A stretch of 64,000 nt of DNA from Pseudotabrizicola formosa (GCF_002900965.1 NZ_PJOM01000002.1:1116001-1180000), one strand, 5' to 3'; counted from the stretch's first letter, positions 17,926 to 27,065 are shown. Program-made: numbers and translations. The notes: generated by a model from the letters alone, not told the origin.

Positions 17926-18396
17926 TCAATATTCGCCGCGCGGAGCGTCTTCGGCAGCAACCGCCGGGCGCGTGGCCCCTTTGGCGCGGTCTTCCATGAA
18001 GCTGTCGAACTCCTGCTTGTCCTTGGCGTCACGCAGACGCTGCAGGAAGGATTCGAAGGCACCTTGTTCATCTTCCAGACGGCGCAGCGTATCGGCCTTG
18101 TAGGCGTCAAAGGCCGAATTGCCCGAAGACCGCCAGGCAGCGTGCCGGCCCATGCCACCCTCGCGGCGGCTGGCGCAGAATTTACCTTTGAACATGCTTT
18201 TGCTCCATTTGTTGGCGTAGGTCATGTAGATCACAAGGGCCAGTCCGACCGGCCAGACGAAGATGAAGCCCAGCACCATGGCGGCGATCCACGCCCCCCG
18301 GCCCCGGGAATCCATCCAGTCCTCAGCACGGCGCAGTCTGTCCATCAGGCCGCCGAGCGCAGGCGCTTTGGCGGTGGTCTCAGGGGAATAGGTCAT
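17926..18396 (-). CDS. DUF2852 protein with one transmembrane segment
   Basis: A 156-residue protein with a single central hydrophobic segment (WIAAMVLGFIFVWPVGLALVIY) followed by a soluble, charged C-terminus. The NKWSKSMFKGKF, SSGNSAFDAYKADTLRRLE and FDSFMEDRA motifs are typical of DUF2852 of Rhodobacterales and Rhizobiales. The start at 18396 has GGAGA eight bases upstream; the longer reading frame to 18489 is unnecessary. It precedes the RDD gene by 74 bases. The function of the family is unknown. It diverges from tpiA across a 247-base gap, which must contain both promoters. Confidence 0.83.
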   Translation of the reverse strand: MTYSPETTAKAPALGGLMDRLRRAEDWMDSRGRGAWIAAMVLGFIFVWPVGLALVIYMTYANKWSKSMFKGKFCASRREGGMGRHAAWRSSGNSAFDAYKADTLRRLEDEQGAFESFLQRLRDAKDKQEFDSFMEDRAKGATRPAVAAEDAPRGEY

Positions 18397-18643
18397 CAGC
18401 GTCTCTCCATCTCGGCGGTTGCGGGTGTGACGGGTAATGTAAACGCCCTTCACATGATGCAAGATGCCCATGCGGGGCGTGTCGTTCAAGAGGGGATGTA
18501 AAACATTTTTACATTATTCCCGACAGGCCGCTCCGTCCGGGTTTGCGCGGGTCATGGGGCGGTCAGCCTGCGATTGACGCTTGTGTCATGAGTCCCGGCT
18601 TCTATGATCGCCCCCGGTCATTCTGCACTGTAAGGGAATCGAG

Positions 18644-19387
18644 ATGCGCAAGCTGGCAGCGGGAAACTGGAAGATGAACGGAACGCAGGCCAGCCTGTCC
18701 GAGGTGGCGGCCCTGCTGAGCGCGCATCCTGCCCCGGCCTGCGATATGCTGCTGTGCCCGCCCGCCACGCTGATTGCGCGGATGGCCGATCTGGCACGCG
18801 GCACCGCACTGCGCTTGGGCGGGCAGGACTGCCACGCAAACGGCAGCGGTGCGCATACCGGCGATGTCTCGGCAGCGATGCTGGCAGATGCCGGGGCCAG
18901 CCATGTGATCGTCGGTCATTCCGAACGCCGCACCGACCATCACGAGTCAGATGCGCAGGTGCTGGCCAAGGCAGAGGCGGCCCATCTGGCCGGTCTGGTC
19001 GCGGTGGTCTGCATCGGCGAGACCGAAGCACAGCGCGATGCCCATGAAACGCTCGATGTGATCGGGCGGCAGCTGTTGGGGTCCGTCCCCGAGGGGTCTA
19101 CGTCGAAAAATCTGGTGATTGCCTATGAACCGGTCTGGGCCATCGGCACCGGGCGCACGCCCACGATTGCCGAGATTGCCGAGGTGCACGCCTTTATCCG
19201 CGCCCGCCTGACCGCGCGGATCGGGGCGCAGGCAGAGGGCGTGCGGCTGCTGTACGGCGGGTCGGTCAAGCCGTCGAATGCCGCCGAGATCTTTGCCGTG
19301 CCGCATGTGGATGGCGCGCTGGTCGGCGGGGCCAGCCTCAAGGCCGCCGATTTCGGCGCGATTGTCGCGGCGCTGTCGGCAGCCTGA
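18644..19387 (+). CDS. tpiA: Triosephosphate isomerase
   Basis: TpiA interconverts dihydroxyacetone phosphate and glyceraldehyde 3-phosphate in the cytoplasm. The 247-residue TIM barrel has all catalytic residues: K10 in GNWKMNG, H92 in VGHSERR and E162 in [11 protein letters not shown], plus [11 protein letters not shown] at the phosphate site. The ATG at 18644 follows GGGAATCGAG. It is a single gene with its own upstream region of 247 bases, divergent from DUF2852. It links to the ED enzymes at the window start as part of central carbon metabolism. Confidence 0.97.
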   Translation: MRKLAAGNWKMNGTQASLSEVAALLSAHPAPACDMLLCPPATLIARMADLARGTALRLGGQDCHANGSGAHTGDVSAAMLADAGASHVIVGHSERRTDHHESDAQVLAKAEAAHLAGLVAVVCIGETEAQRDAHETLDVIGRQLLGSVPEGSTSKNLVIAYEPVWAIGTGRTPTIAEIAEVHAFIRARLTARIGAQAEGVRLLYGGSVKPSNAAEIFAVPHVDGALVGGASLKAADFGAIVAALSAA

Positions 19388-19463
19388 CCGGTCGGCCGTT
19401 TGCGGCATTGTGCCGTCGCGGGCAGGCAAGCCTGATGGAGAGGAGGCGGGCATCAAGGGGGGA

Positions 19464-20387
19464 ATGACCCTTGCCCCCGCCACCCTGCCCCAGCCCTCGC
19501 TCGCCCTTGCCCATCTGGCCTGTGCGGGGTCGATGCTGGTCTGGGCGGCGGGACTTCCGGCGGCAGATCTGCTGATCCCGCATGTCCCCGCGCTGACCCT
19601 GACCGCCGCACGCATGACCATTGCCGCGCTTGCGCTCTTGCCGTTCTGGTGGCTGCTGGATGGGCACCGCGCCGTTTTGGGGGCGGCCTGGGGGATCGGC
19701 CTGCTGATCGGGGCGATCAACAGCCTTGGGGCCTTCGGGCTGATCCTCGGGCAGGCAAGGTCGGATGCGGTGACGGTGGCCATCGTTTCCGCCGCAATGC
19801 CGATTGTCGGCATGGGGATAGAGGTGGTGTTCGACGGCCGCCGCATCACGCGCGCTTTGGTGCTTGGCATCGGGCTGTCGCTGGTGGGCGGGTTGATCGC
19901 GCTGGACGGCGGGGCGTCGGGCAAAGGCACGGTGCTGGGGGCGCTCTTGTGCCTTGGGGCGATCGTCATCTTTACCTTCGGCTCGCGCCTGACGGTCACC
20001 GCATACCCGGGCCTGTCGCCTTTGGGGCGCACCACCATCACGCTCTGCGGCGGCGCACTGGCCGCTGTGGTCACGGCAGGGGTGGCCACGGTCTTTGGCC
20101 TGCCGGCACCCGACTGGTCGGCGCTTGGCCTGCCAGAGGCGGGGGCGATGCTGGTCTATGCCTTTGCCGCCCTGGCCCTGTCGCAGCTTTTGTGGATCGT
20201 CTCTGTCGGACGGCTGGGCATCGGGATGGCCTCGCTGCACATCAATGCCACGCCCTTCTATGTGATGCTGATCCTGTTTGTCCTTGGCGGGCCATGGCTT
20301 TGGCATCAGGTGCTGGGGGCTGCGCTGGTGGTGGTGGGGGTGATGGTGGCGCAAGGACCCTTGCGCCGGCGCCCCCGGCGCGGGTAA
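19464..20387 (+). CDS. EamA/DMT-family transporter
   Basis: A 307-residue inner-membrane protein with ten predicted hydrophobic helices arranged as two EamA repeats (about 15-145 and 160-300), characteristic of drug/metabolite exporters. The first repeat has HLACAGSMLVWAAGLPAADLL and the second ALLCLGAIVIFTFGSRLTV. I chose the ATG at 19464 after AAGGGGGGA; a GTG at 19410 in frame preceded by poorly coding sequence is less likely. It ends 10 bases before the P450 start, suggesting co-transcription. The substrate is unknown; export of a P450 product is only a speculation from adjacency. Confidence 0.85.
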   Translation: MTLAPATLPQPSLALAHLACAGSMLVWAAGLPAADLLIPHVPALTLTAARMTIAALALLPFWWLLDGHRAVLGAAWGIGLLIGAINSLGAFGLILGQARSDAVTVAIVSAAMPIVGMGIEVVFDGRRITRALVLGIGLSLVGGLIALDGGASGKGTVLGALLCLGAIVIFTFGSRLTVTAYPGLSPLGRTTITLCGGALAAVVTAGVATVFGLPAPDWSALGLPEAGAMLVYAFAALALSQLLWIVSVGRLGIGMASLHINATPFYVMLILFVLGGPWLWHQVLGAALVVVGVMVAQGPLRRRPRRG

Positions 20388-20397
20388 GCGAGGGCCC

Positions 20398-21579
20398 ATG
20401 AAGACCCTGTCCCAATCCCCGACCGCGCCGGATTTTGTCCAGAATCCCTATCCGTTCTATGAACGCGCCCGCAAGGCAGGCCCGTTCTTTCACTGGCAGG
20501 ATTATGGGCTGATCTGCACGCCAAGTGCCGCCGCCGCCAATGCCATCTTCCGCGACCGCCGCTTCGGGCGCGAGGTTCCGCCGGATCTGGCGCGCCCCAT
20601 TGCCCCGCACACAGCGCCCTTCTACGCGGTCGAGGCGCATTCGATGCTGGAGCTGGAGCCGCCGCGCCACACCCGCCTGCGGTCCCTGGTGCTGCGGGCG
20701 TTCACATCGCGCCGGATCGCCAACCTGCATGGCGATGTCGAAAGCCTGAGCCACAGCCTGATCGACGCCTTGCCCGAAGGCGACTTCGACCTGATCAGCG
20801 GTTTTGCCCGCTCCCTGCCGGTGATCATCATCGCCCGCCTGCTGGGCGTGCCCGAGGCGATGGCGGATCAGCTTTTGCACTGGTCCAATGCCATGGTCGG
20901 CATGTATCAGGCCCGGCGCACGCATGAAATGGAACTGGCCGCCAGCAACGCCGCCCGCGACTTTTCCGATTTCCTGCGCGGCTATGTCGAAGAGCGCCGC
21001 AAAGCCCCTGCCGACGACCTCATCACCCAGCTGATCGCGGCCGAATCCGAAGGCGAGCGGCTGTCGACCGATGAGCTGATCACCACCTGCATCCTTTTGC
21101 TGAACGCCGGGCATGAGGCGACGGTGCACACCATCGGCAATGGCGTGAAGACCCTGCTGGAGACCGGATCGGTGCCGCAGCTCCTGTCGCCCGAAACCCT
21201 GCCCGGTACGGTTGAAGAGATCCTGCGCTTTGACCCGGCGCTGCACATGTTCACCCGCACCGCCTATGAAAGCGTCGAGGTGATGGGCCATACCTTTGCG
21301 CGCGGCGATCAGGTGGCGCTGCTGCTGGGGGCCACCAACCGCGACCCGGCGCTGTGGGACCGCCCGGAGCGGTTCTTGCCGGAGCGGACAGCCAAGCCCC
21401 ACCTGACCTTTGGTGCCGGCCTGCATTTCTGTGTGGGCGCACCATTGGCGCGACTGGAATTGCAGGTGGCCCTGCCCATCCTGTTCCAGCGGCTGCCCGG
21501 GCTTCGGCTGGCCGAACCGCCGCGTTACGCAGATGTCTACCATTTCCACGGGCTGGACCGGCTGATGCTGGCGCGCTGA
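20398..21579 (+). CDS. Cytochrome P450
   Basis: A soluble bacterial class I P450 of 393 residues, the family's usual length. The heme-ligand loop FGAGLHFCVGAPLARLE has C345 as the proximal ligand, the I-helix oxygen-binding motif is AGHEATVH, the K-helix ExxR motif is EEILR, and PPRHTRLRSLV is the conserved C-helix region. It needs a ferredoxin and reductase; no cognate ferredoxin is adjacent. It is probably transcribed with the EamA gene upstream. The substrate cannot be inferred. It converges with the Lrp-type regulator at 21604 with a gap of only 24 bases. Confidence 0.93.
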   Translation: MKTLSQSPTAPDFVQNPYPFYERARKAGPFFHWQDYGLICTPSAAAANAIFRDRRFGREVPPDLARPIAPHTAPFYAVEAHSMLELEPPRHTRLRSLVLRAFTSRRIANLHGDVESLSHSLIDALPEGDFDLISGFARSLPVIIIARLLGVPEAMADQLLHWSNAMVGMYQARRTHEMELAASNAARDFSDFLRGYVEERRKAPADDLITQLIAAESEGERLSTDELITTCILLLNAGHEATVHTIGNGVKTLLETGSVPQLLSPETLPGTVEEILRFDPALHMFTRTAYESVEVMGHTFARGDQVALLLGATNRDPALWDRPERFLPERTAKPHLTFGAGLHFCVGAPLARLELQVALPILFQRLPGLRLAEPPRYADVYHFHGLDRLMLAR

Positions 21580-21603
21580 TACGCGCCCGCCCCTGTGGCG
21601 GCC

Positions 21604-22065
21604 CTATAGTGGCAGCACGGTGGTCGATTTGATCTCTTCCATGCTCAAAAGTGCGGTGACGTTGTAGATCTTCACTTCAGAAATCAGCGCCTGATAGAAC
21701 TGGTCATAGGCGCGGGCATTCTTGACCCGCACTTTCAGGATATAGTCGATATCCCCGGCCAAGCGATGCGCCTCCAGCACCTCGGGGCGTTCGCGCAGCG
21801 TTTTCAGGAACTTGCGCTGCCATTCCGCCTCATGTTCCGAAGTGCGGATCAGCACGAAGAAACAGGCCTCCAGCCCCAGTGCCTCGGCATCCAGAATGGC
21901 GGTCTGGCGGGTGATCACGCCCTGTTCGCGCATCCGGCGGATGCGGTTCCACACCGGCGTTTTCGACGACCCCACCTTGCGCGCGATTTCATCCAGCGAC
22001 TGGCTGGAATCCAGCTGCAACTCGCCAAGGATTTTCCGGTCCAGTTCATCCAGTTGGGCCGCCAT
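21604..22065 (-). CDS. Lrp/AsnC-family transcriptional regulator
   Basis: A 153-residue regulator with an N-terminal winged helix-turn-helix (LDELDRKILGELQLD, SLDEIARKVGSSKTPVWNRI) and a C-terminal RAM/AsnC ligand-binding domain (RLAGDIDYILKVRVKNARAYDQF). It is divergent from the sulfur assimilation operon starting at 22204 and so is the likely regulator of that operon, with amino acids such as cysteine precursors as possible effectors (inference). A 13-bp AT-rich inverted repeat at 22164-22176 in the shared intergenic region is a candidate binding site. ATG at 22065 gives the standard start. Confidence 0.92.
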   Translation of the reverse strand: MAAQLDELDRKILGELQLDSSQSLDEIARKVGSSKTPVWNRIRRMREQGVITRQTAILDAEALGLEACFFVLIRTSEHEAEWQRKFLKTLRERPEVLEAHRLAGDIDYILKVRVKNARAYDQFYQALISEVKIYNVTALLSMEEIKSTTVLPL

Positions 22066-22163
22066 TCACCATTTCCTTCGTTTTGCAGAACCCCTGCCCC
22101 GCTTTGGCGCAGTATCGGAACAGGTTTCCTTATCTGCAAGGGGGCATGGCAGGCGACAGGGAA

Positions 22164-22176
22164 AATATCCTATATT
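22164..22176. promoter_or_regulatory. Candidate Lrp-type operator in the divergent intergenic region
   Basis: AATAT, CCT, ATATT forms a 5-3-5 inverted repeat 27 bases before the cobA start, in the 138-base gap shared with the lrp-like gene. Lrp-family proteins recognise degenerate AT-rich palindromes of about 15 bases. The assignment rests on position and base composition only. Confidence 0.35.
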
Positions 22177-22203
22177 GACCGCGCACAGCCAAAGGAATCC
22201 GCC

Positions 22204-22971
22204 ATGCCCACGCTGCACCAGCCCTTGCTGCCCGCCGTCACCTTTGTCGGCGCAGGCCCCGGTGCGGCCGAGCATCTGACGCTGGGGGCTTACCGCGCGC
22301 TGCAAGAGGCGCAGGTGGTGATCCATGACCGTCTGGTGGGGGCCGAGGTGCTGGCGCTGATCCCGGCCACCGCGGCCCGCGTCGATGTCGGCAAAGAGGG
22401 CTTTGGCCCCACAACAGCGCAAGCCACGATCAACGCCACGCTGGTGGCCCATGCGATGACCGGCGCGCGGGTGGTGCGGCTCAAGGGCGGCGACTGCGGT
22501 ATCTTTGGCCGGCTGGATGAAGAGATGGACGCGCTGACAGCGGCAGGGCTTTCGTTCCGCATCCTGCCCGGTCTCACCTCGGCCACGGTGGCTGCCGCCA
22601 GCATCGGCCAAAGCCTGACCAAACGCGGGCGCAACGCCAGCCTGCGCATCCTGACCGGGCATGATATGGCGGGCTTTGCCGAACAGGACTGGCGCGGCAT
22701 GGCCCGGGCGGGTGAAGTGGCGGCCATCTACATGGGCAAGAAATCCGCCCGCTTCATTCAGGGCCGGCTGATGATGCATGGTGCCGCCCCCGGCACCGAG
22801 ATCACCATCGTCGAAAATGTCAGCCGCGCGGATCAGCGCATCATCGGCATCACGCTGGCCCAACTGCCCGACGCGGTTGCCACCTGCGACGGGCCTGCCA
22901 TCATTCTGTTCGGCCTCGCCCCGCGCGCGGCTGCCTCCTCTCTTGACCAGTTGAAAGAAGCCACCGCATGA
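22204..22971 (+). CDS. cobA: Uroporphyrinogen-III C-methyltransferase (SUMT)
   Basis: SUMT methylates uroporphyrinogen III at C2 and C7 to give precorrin-2, the siroheme precursor. The 255-residue product has the tetrapyrrole methylase fold with VGAGPGAAEHLTLGAYRAL, VVRLKGGDCGIFGR (the GGD-type SAM site) and LPGLTSATVAAASIGQSLTKRG. The ATG at 22204 is preceded by AAAGGA with good spacing. It is the first gene of the sulfite reductase operon, supplying the siroheme needed by that enzyme. Its stop overlaps the next gene in an ATGA arrangement. It is a stand-alone SUMT, without the CysG oxidase domain. Confidence 0.95.
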   Translation: MPTLHQPLLPAVTFVGAGPGAAEHLTLGAYRALQEAQVVIHDRLVGAEVLALIPATAARVDVGKEGFGPTTAQATINATLVAHAMTGARVVRLKGGDCGIFGRLDEEMDALTAAGLSFRILPGLTSATVAAASIGQSLTKRGRNASLRILTGHDMAGFAEQDWRGMARAGEVAAIYMGKKSARFIQGRLMMHGAAPGTEITIVENVSRADQRIIGITLAQLPDAVATCDGPAIILFGLAPRAAASSLDQLKEATA

Positions 22972-23273
22972 GCCGCCAGTTCACCCCGAAAGTCGTTACC
23001 GCCAACCGCCTGCGTGAAGGCGATGTGGTCTATCTGACCGCCGATGACCAATGGACGCTGCTGCATCACGAGGCAGAGCTGATCGAGGATGAGGCGCATG
23101 CGCAGCTGCGCCTCTTGCATGCCTCAGCGCAGAAGCTGCTGATCGTCGGCCCCTATCTGGCCGATGCGAAGGCCGGCCCGAACGGGCCGGAACCTGTGCA
23201 TTTTCGCGAGGCGTTCCGCACCCGTGGCCCGTCGAATTATGACCACGGCAAGCAAGCAGACCTGAGGGCGTAA
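22968..23273 (+). CDS. DUF2849 protein of the sulfite reductase operon
   Basis: A 101-residue soluble protein with the N-terminal core KVVTANRLREGDVVYLTADDQWT characteristic of DUF2849, found almost only between cobA/cysG and sulfite reductase genes in alphaproteobacteria. The start overlaps the cobA stop by four bases (ATGA) and the stop lies two bases before the next ATG, so translation is tightly coupled on both sides. A role as an accessory or electron-transfer adaptor of the siroheme reductase is an inference from context; no cysteine-based cofactor motif is visible. Confidence 0.85.
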   Translation: MSRQFTPKVVTANRLREGDVVYLTADDQWTLLHHEAELIEDEAHAQLRLLHASAQKLLIVGPYLADAKAGPNGPEPVHFREAFRTRGPSNYDHGKQADLRA

Positions 23274-23275
23274 AG

Positions 23276-24946
23276 ATGTATTCCTATTCCGACTTTGACG
23301 AGTCCTTCGTCCGTGCCCGCGTCGCCCAGTTCACCCAGCAGGTCGAACGGCGGCTGGACGGATCGCTGACCGAGGAAGAGTTCCGCCCGCTGCGCCTGAT
23401 GAACGGGCTCTATCTGCAATTGCACGCCTATATGCTGCGGGTGGCGATTCCCTACGGCACGATCAGCCCGCGCCAGATGCGGCAGCTGGCGATGATCGCC
23501 GATACCTATGACAAGGGCTATGGCCACTTCACCACCCGGCAGAACATCCAGTTCAACTGGCCCAAACTGCCCGATGTGCCCGCCATCCTGCAGGCCCTCG
23601 CCGATGTGGAAATGCACGCCATCCAGACCTCGGGCAATTGCGTGCGCAACGTGACGGCGGACCATTTCGCCGGGGCGGCTGCGGATGAGATTGAAGACCC
23701 CCGCCCCTATGCCGAACTGCTGCGGCAATGGTCCACCGATCACCCGGAATTCCAGTTCCTGCCGCGCAAGTTCAAGATCGCCATCACCGGCAGCCCCAAT
23801 GACCGCGCCGTAACCCGCGCGCATGACATCGGGTTGCGCATGGTGAAGAATGCCGCTGGCGAGTCGGGGTTCGAGGTGATGGTCGGCGGTGGCCTTGGCC
23901 GCACGCCGATGATCGCGCATACCGTGCGGGACTTCCTGCCGATCGCCGATCTGCTTCCTTACGTCGAAGCTGTGCTCAGCGTCTACAACACGCTGGGACG
24001 GCGCGACAACAAATACAAGGCACGCATCAAGATCACCGTGCATGAGACTGGAAAAGAAGAAATTTCCCGGATGATTGAACAGCGGTTCACCGAGCTGCGC
24101 CCGCTGTTTGGTGGCCATGATCAGGCGCTGCTGGAAGACATCCGCGCCGCCTTCGCACCGCCCGCCTTCCGCAACGCGCCCACCGATGCCTATGACGCCT
24201 TCTACAAGGCCGATCCGGTGTTCCGGTCCTGGGCCGATACCAACCTGACCCCACACCGCAATGACCAATATGCCATCGTTACCATCAGCGTGAAGGCGCA
24301 TGGCCAGACCCCGGGCGATGCGTCCTCCGATCAGATGCGGGTCATGGCCGATCTGGCCGAGCGTTACGGCCACAATGATCTGCGCATCAGCCATGAGCAG
24401 AACGTGATCCTGCCGCATGTCCACAAATCCGACCTGCCAGCCGTGCATGCGGCACTGGCGCAAGTCGGTCTGGCCACTGCCAATGTTGGCCTGATTTCCG
24501 ACATCATCGCCTGCCCCGGCATGGATTACTGCGCCCTTGCCACCGCGCGGTCGATCCCCATCGCCACCCAGATCGCCGAACGCTTCAAGGCGCTGGATCT
24601 GGAGCATGAGATCGGGCCGATGAAGATCAAGATCTCGGGCTGCATCAACGCCTGCGGACACCATCATGTCGGCCATATCGGCATTCTGGGGCTCGACCGG
24701 GCGGGGGTGGAAAACTACCAGATCACCCTTGGCGGCGACGGCACGGAAACCGCTGCCATCGGCGACAAGACCGGCCCGGGCTTTGCCTATGACGAGATTG
24801 TGCCCGCGATAGAGCGCATTATGCGCGCCTATCTTGCGGTGCGCGAGGCACCGCAGGAAACCTTCCTGCAAACCGTCCGCCGTCTGGGCCTGGAGCCGTT
24901 CAAGGTGGCCCTGTATGAGGCCGAAGGCGCTCAGGATGCCGCGTGA
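23276..24946 (+). CDS. cysI: Siroheme nitrite/sulfite reductase (assimilatory sulfite reductase)
   Basis: This enzyme reduces sulfite to sulfide (six electrons) at a siroheme-[4Fe-4S] centre. The 556-residue protein has two ferredoxin-like halves; RQNIQFNWPKL and the SGNCVRNVT siroheme-contact motif lie in the first, and the cluster cysteines are C413-x5-C419 and C456-x3-C460 (SGCINACGHH). Assignment to sulfite rather than nitrite reduction rests on the adjacent cobA, cysH and ferredoxin-NADP reductase. It resembles ferredoxin-type reductases, so the reductase at 26162 could supply electrons through a ferredoxin. It overlaps cysH by 11 bases. Confidence 0.93.
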   Translation: MYSYSDFDESFVRARVAQFTQQVERRLDGSLTEEEFRPLRLMNGLYLQLHAYMLRVAIPYGTISPRQMRQLAMIADTYDKGYGHFTTRQNIQFNWPKLPDVPAILQALADVEMHAIQTSGNCVRNVTADHFAGAAADEIEDPRPYAELLRQWSTDHPEFQFLPRKFKIAITGSPNDRAVTRAHDIGLRMVKNAAGESGFEVMVGGGLGRTPMIAHTVRDFLPIADLLPYVEAVLSVYNTLGRRDNKYKARIKITVHETGKEEISRMIEQRFTELRPLFGGHDQALLEDIRAAFAPPAFRNAPTDAYDAFYKADPVFRSWADTNLTPHRNDQYAIVTISVKAHGQTPGDASSDQMRVMADLAERYGHNDLRISHEQNVILPHVHKSDLPAVHAALAQVGLATANVGLISDIIACPGMDYCALATARSIPIATQIAERFKALDLEHEIGPMKIKISGCINACGHHHVGHIGILGLDRAGVENYQITLGGDGTETAAIGDKTGPGFAYDEIVPAIERIMRAYLAVREAPQETFLQTVRRLGLEPFKVALYEAEGAQDAA

Positions 24947-25685
24947 TCTGCACGCCGGCCCGGTGGCAGAGCGGGTGGCGGCGCTGAACGCGCGCTACAA
25001 GCACCACTCTGCCACCGCCGTGCTGGAACACAGCCTCAAGGATGCCGATCTGGGCCGGGTGGCGCTGGTGTCATCCTTTGGCGCGGAATCAGTGGTGCTC
25101 TTGCATTTGGTTTCTGTGATAGCACCCGAAACACCGGTGCTGTTCATCGACACGCGGATGCTCTTTGCCGAGACGCTCGACTATCAGCGCCAACTGGCCG
25201 ACAAACTCCACCTGTGCGACGTGCGCACCATCCGGGCGGCGCAACCGCGTGTGGCCTTCGAAGATCCGGACGGCACCCTGCACCAGTTCAACACCGATGC
25301 CTGCTGCGCCGTGCGCAAGGTGGAGCCGCTGGAACGCGCGCTGTCCGGCTTTGACGGCTGGATCACCGGGCGCAAACGCTATCAAAGCAACACGCGCGGC
25401 ACGGTGGATTTTTTCGAATCCGAAGGCGACACCCGCATCAAGGTCAACCCGCTGGCCCATTGGGGCCGCGAAGACCTTGAGGAGTACATCGTCAACAACC
25501 GCCTGCCACGGCATCCGCTGGTGGCCAAAGGCTATCCCTCCATCGGCTGCGCGCCCTGCACCAGCCCGGTGAAACCGGGAGAAGATCCGCGCGCAGGCCG
25601 TTGGCGGGGTACACAAAAAACCGAATGCGGCATCCATTTCATCGATGGCAAGCCGGTTCGCATCACAAAGGACAGTGCCGCATGA
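24936..25685 (+). CDS. cysH: Phosphoadenylyl/adenylyl-sulfate reductase (APS-type, 4Fe-4S)
   Basis: CysH reduces activated sulfate to sulfite using thioredoxin or glutathione. The 249-residue product has the PAPS reductase core (SSFGAESVVLLHL, TGRKRYQS) and the catalytic C-terminal cysteine C231 (TECGIH). It also carries the paired cysteines C123-C124 (DACCAVRKVEP) and C205-x2-C208 (GCAPC) that ligate a [4Fe-4S] cluster, as in the bacterial enzymes that prefer adenylyl sulfate. The start at 24936 lies inside the end of cysI. Its stop overlaps the DUF934 start by four bases. Confidence 0.94.
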   Translation: MPRDLHAGPVAERVAALNARYKHHSATAVLEHSLKDADLGRVALVSSFGAESVVLLHLVSVIAPETPVLFIDTRMLFAETLDYQRQLADKLHLCDVRTIRAAQPRVAFEDPDGTLHQFNTDACCAVRKVEPLERALSGFDGWITGRKRYQSNTRGTVDFFESEGDTRIKVNPLAHWGREDLEEYIVNNRLPRHPLVAKGYPSIGCAPCTSPVKPGEDPRAGRWRGTQKTECGIHFIDGKPVRITKDSAA

Positions 25686-26086
25686 GCGTGATCGTCACCG
25701 ATACGGGCTTTGCGCCCGCCGCCCCCGTCGATGCCGTGACCCTGGCAGATATTGCCAGCCATCAGGGCACCTTGGATCTGGCCCATACCGATGATCCGGC
25801 GGCAGTTGCGCCGCACCTCGCTGGCCTCACCCTGATCCGCATCTCCTTTCCCGCCTTCAGCGATGGCCGCGCCTTTACCGTCGCCCGCCGCTTGCGGATG
25901 CTGGGCTACACCGGCGAGTTGCGCGCCACCGGACCGGTGATTGCCGACCAATATGCGATGGCGCGGCGCGTGGGCTTTGACTCGGTCGAAATCCCCGACG
26001 AACTGGCCGCGCGCCAGCCGGCCGAGCAATGGCAGTTCCGCGCCGACTGGCAGGCCCACCACTATCAGGCCCGCTTGCGCGCCTGA
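25682..26086 (+). CDS. DUF934 protein of the sulfate assimilation operon
   Basis: A 134-residue soluble protein of the DUF934 family, known from its constant association with cysI/cysH in alpha- and betaproteobacteria. It shows IRISFPAFSDGRAFTVARRLR and GYTGELRATGPVIADQYAMARRVGFDSVEI, the characteristic motifs. The ATG at 25682 overlaps the cysH stop (ATGA). It is sometimes called an oxidoreductase, but no cofactor site is visible and its biochemical role is not established; a helper of sulfite or APS reduction is an inference from the operon. Confidence 0.87.
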   Translation: MSVIVTDTGFAPAAPVDAVTLADIASHQGTLDLAHTDDPAAVAPHLAGLTLIRISFPAFSDGRAFTVARRLRMLGYTGELRATGPVIADQYAMARRVGFDSVEIPDELAARQPAEQWQFRADWQAHHYQARLRA

Positions 26087-26161
26087 GACACCCCGATGCT
26101 TTCCACTGATCCGGATCATAGCTAGAAGGAAGATGCCGGTATATCGCCGGACACAACTCTC

Positions 26162-27001
26162 ATGACCGAAGTGACCCCGATGACCACTGCCACACCCGCC
26201 CCCGCCCCGGCCGCAAAACCGCACCTGCCCGATGCGGCAAAGGTCACTTCTGTGACTCATTGGACCGACCGGCTGTTTTCCTTCCGGGTCGAACGCCCGC
26301 GCACCTTGCGCTTCCGGTCGGGCGAGTTTGTGATGATCGGCCTGATCGGGGACAACGGCAAACCCCTGTTGCGGGCCTATTCCATCGCCTCGCCCGCCTG
26401 GGATGAAGAGCTGGAGTTCTATTCAATCAAGGTGCCCGATGGCCCGCTGACCAGCAAGCTGCAGCATATCAAGGTCGGGGATGAGATCATCCTGCGTCCC
26501 AAACCCGTGGGCACCCTGGTGCATGATGCGCTGCTGCCGGGCAAGCGGCTGTGGTTTCTGGCCACCGGCACCGGCATCGCGCCCTTCGCCAGCCTGATGC
26601 GCGAGCCGGATACTTACGAGAAATACGACCAGATCATCATGATGCACACCTGCCGCGAGGTGGCGGAACTGGAATATGGCCGCCAGTTGGTGGAAAGCCT
26701 GAAGGATGACCCGCTGATCGGCGAGATGGTGGGTGACAAGCTGTTGTATTACCCCACCACCACCCGCGAGCCGTTTCCGCGCATGGGCCGGGTGACCGAT
26801 AACCTGTCCTCTGGCAAGGTGTTTGCCGATCTTGACCTGCCGCCGATGGACCCGGCCACTGATCGCGCCATGGTCTGCGGGTCGCTGGCGTTCAACGTTG
26901 ATGTCAAGGCGATCCTCGAAGGCTTTGGCCTGCGCGAAGGGGCCAATTCCGAACCACTGGAATATGTGGTGGAAAAGGCCTTTGTCGGCGACGGGATCTG
27001 A
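26162..27001 (+). CDS. fpr: Ferredoxin--NADP reductase
   Basis: An FAD enzyme of 279 residues that moves electrons between NADPH and ferredoxin or flavodoxin. The FAD motif RAYSIASP is near residue 70, the NADP-binding motif [13 protein letters not shown] near 135, and the C-terminal [10 protein letters not shown] is the Fpr-type tail. It comes 75 bases after the DUF934 gene in the same direction and is the plausible electron donor for the sulfite reductase. The first ATG (26162) has no clear Shine-Dalgarno sequence; an ATG six codons later is possible. The first 20 residues are alanine/proline-rich and dispensable-looking. A bidirectional terminator follows at 27020-27048. Confidence 0.93.
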   Translation: MTEVTPMTTATPAPAPAAKPHLPDAAKVTSVTHWTDRLFSFRVERPRTLRFRSGEFVMIGLIGDNGKPLLRAYSIASPAWDEELEFYSIKVPDGPLTSKLQHIKVGDEIILRPKPVGTLVHDALLPGKRLWFLATGTGIAPFASLMREPDTYEKYDQIIMMHTCREVAELEYGRQLVESLKDDPLIGEMVGDKLLYYPTTTREPFPRMGRVTDNLSSGKVFADLDLPPMDPATDRAMVCGSLAFNVDVKAILEGFGLREGANSEPLEYVVEKAFVGDGI

Positions 27002-27019
27002 CGGATCGATCCGCAATGA

Positions 27020-27052
27020 AAAAGGCCGCGCTCTCTGCGCGGCCTTTTCCTG
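27020..27052. terminator. Bidirectional hairpin terminator between fpr and the alanine-rich gene
   Basis: The arms AAAAGGCCGCGC (27020-27031) and GCGCGGCCTTTT (27037-27048) are perfectly complementary around the loop TCTCT. T-rich ends are present in both directions, matching the convergent genes that end at 27001 (plus) and 27066 (minus). Confidence 0.88.
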
Positions 27053-27065
27053 TTCTGATCCCGGA

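Noticed and set aside
24834-24935. Longer start for cysH
   Set aside because: The extension lies wholly inside cysI and reads as a basic non-conserved peptide; ATG 24936 gives the family N-terminus.
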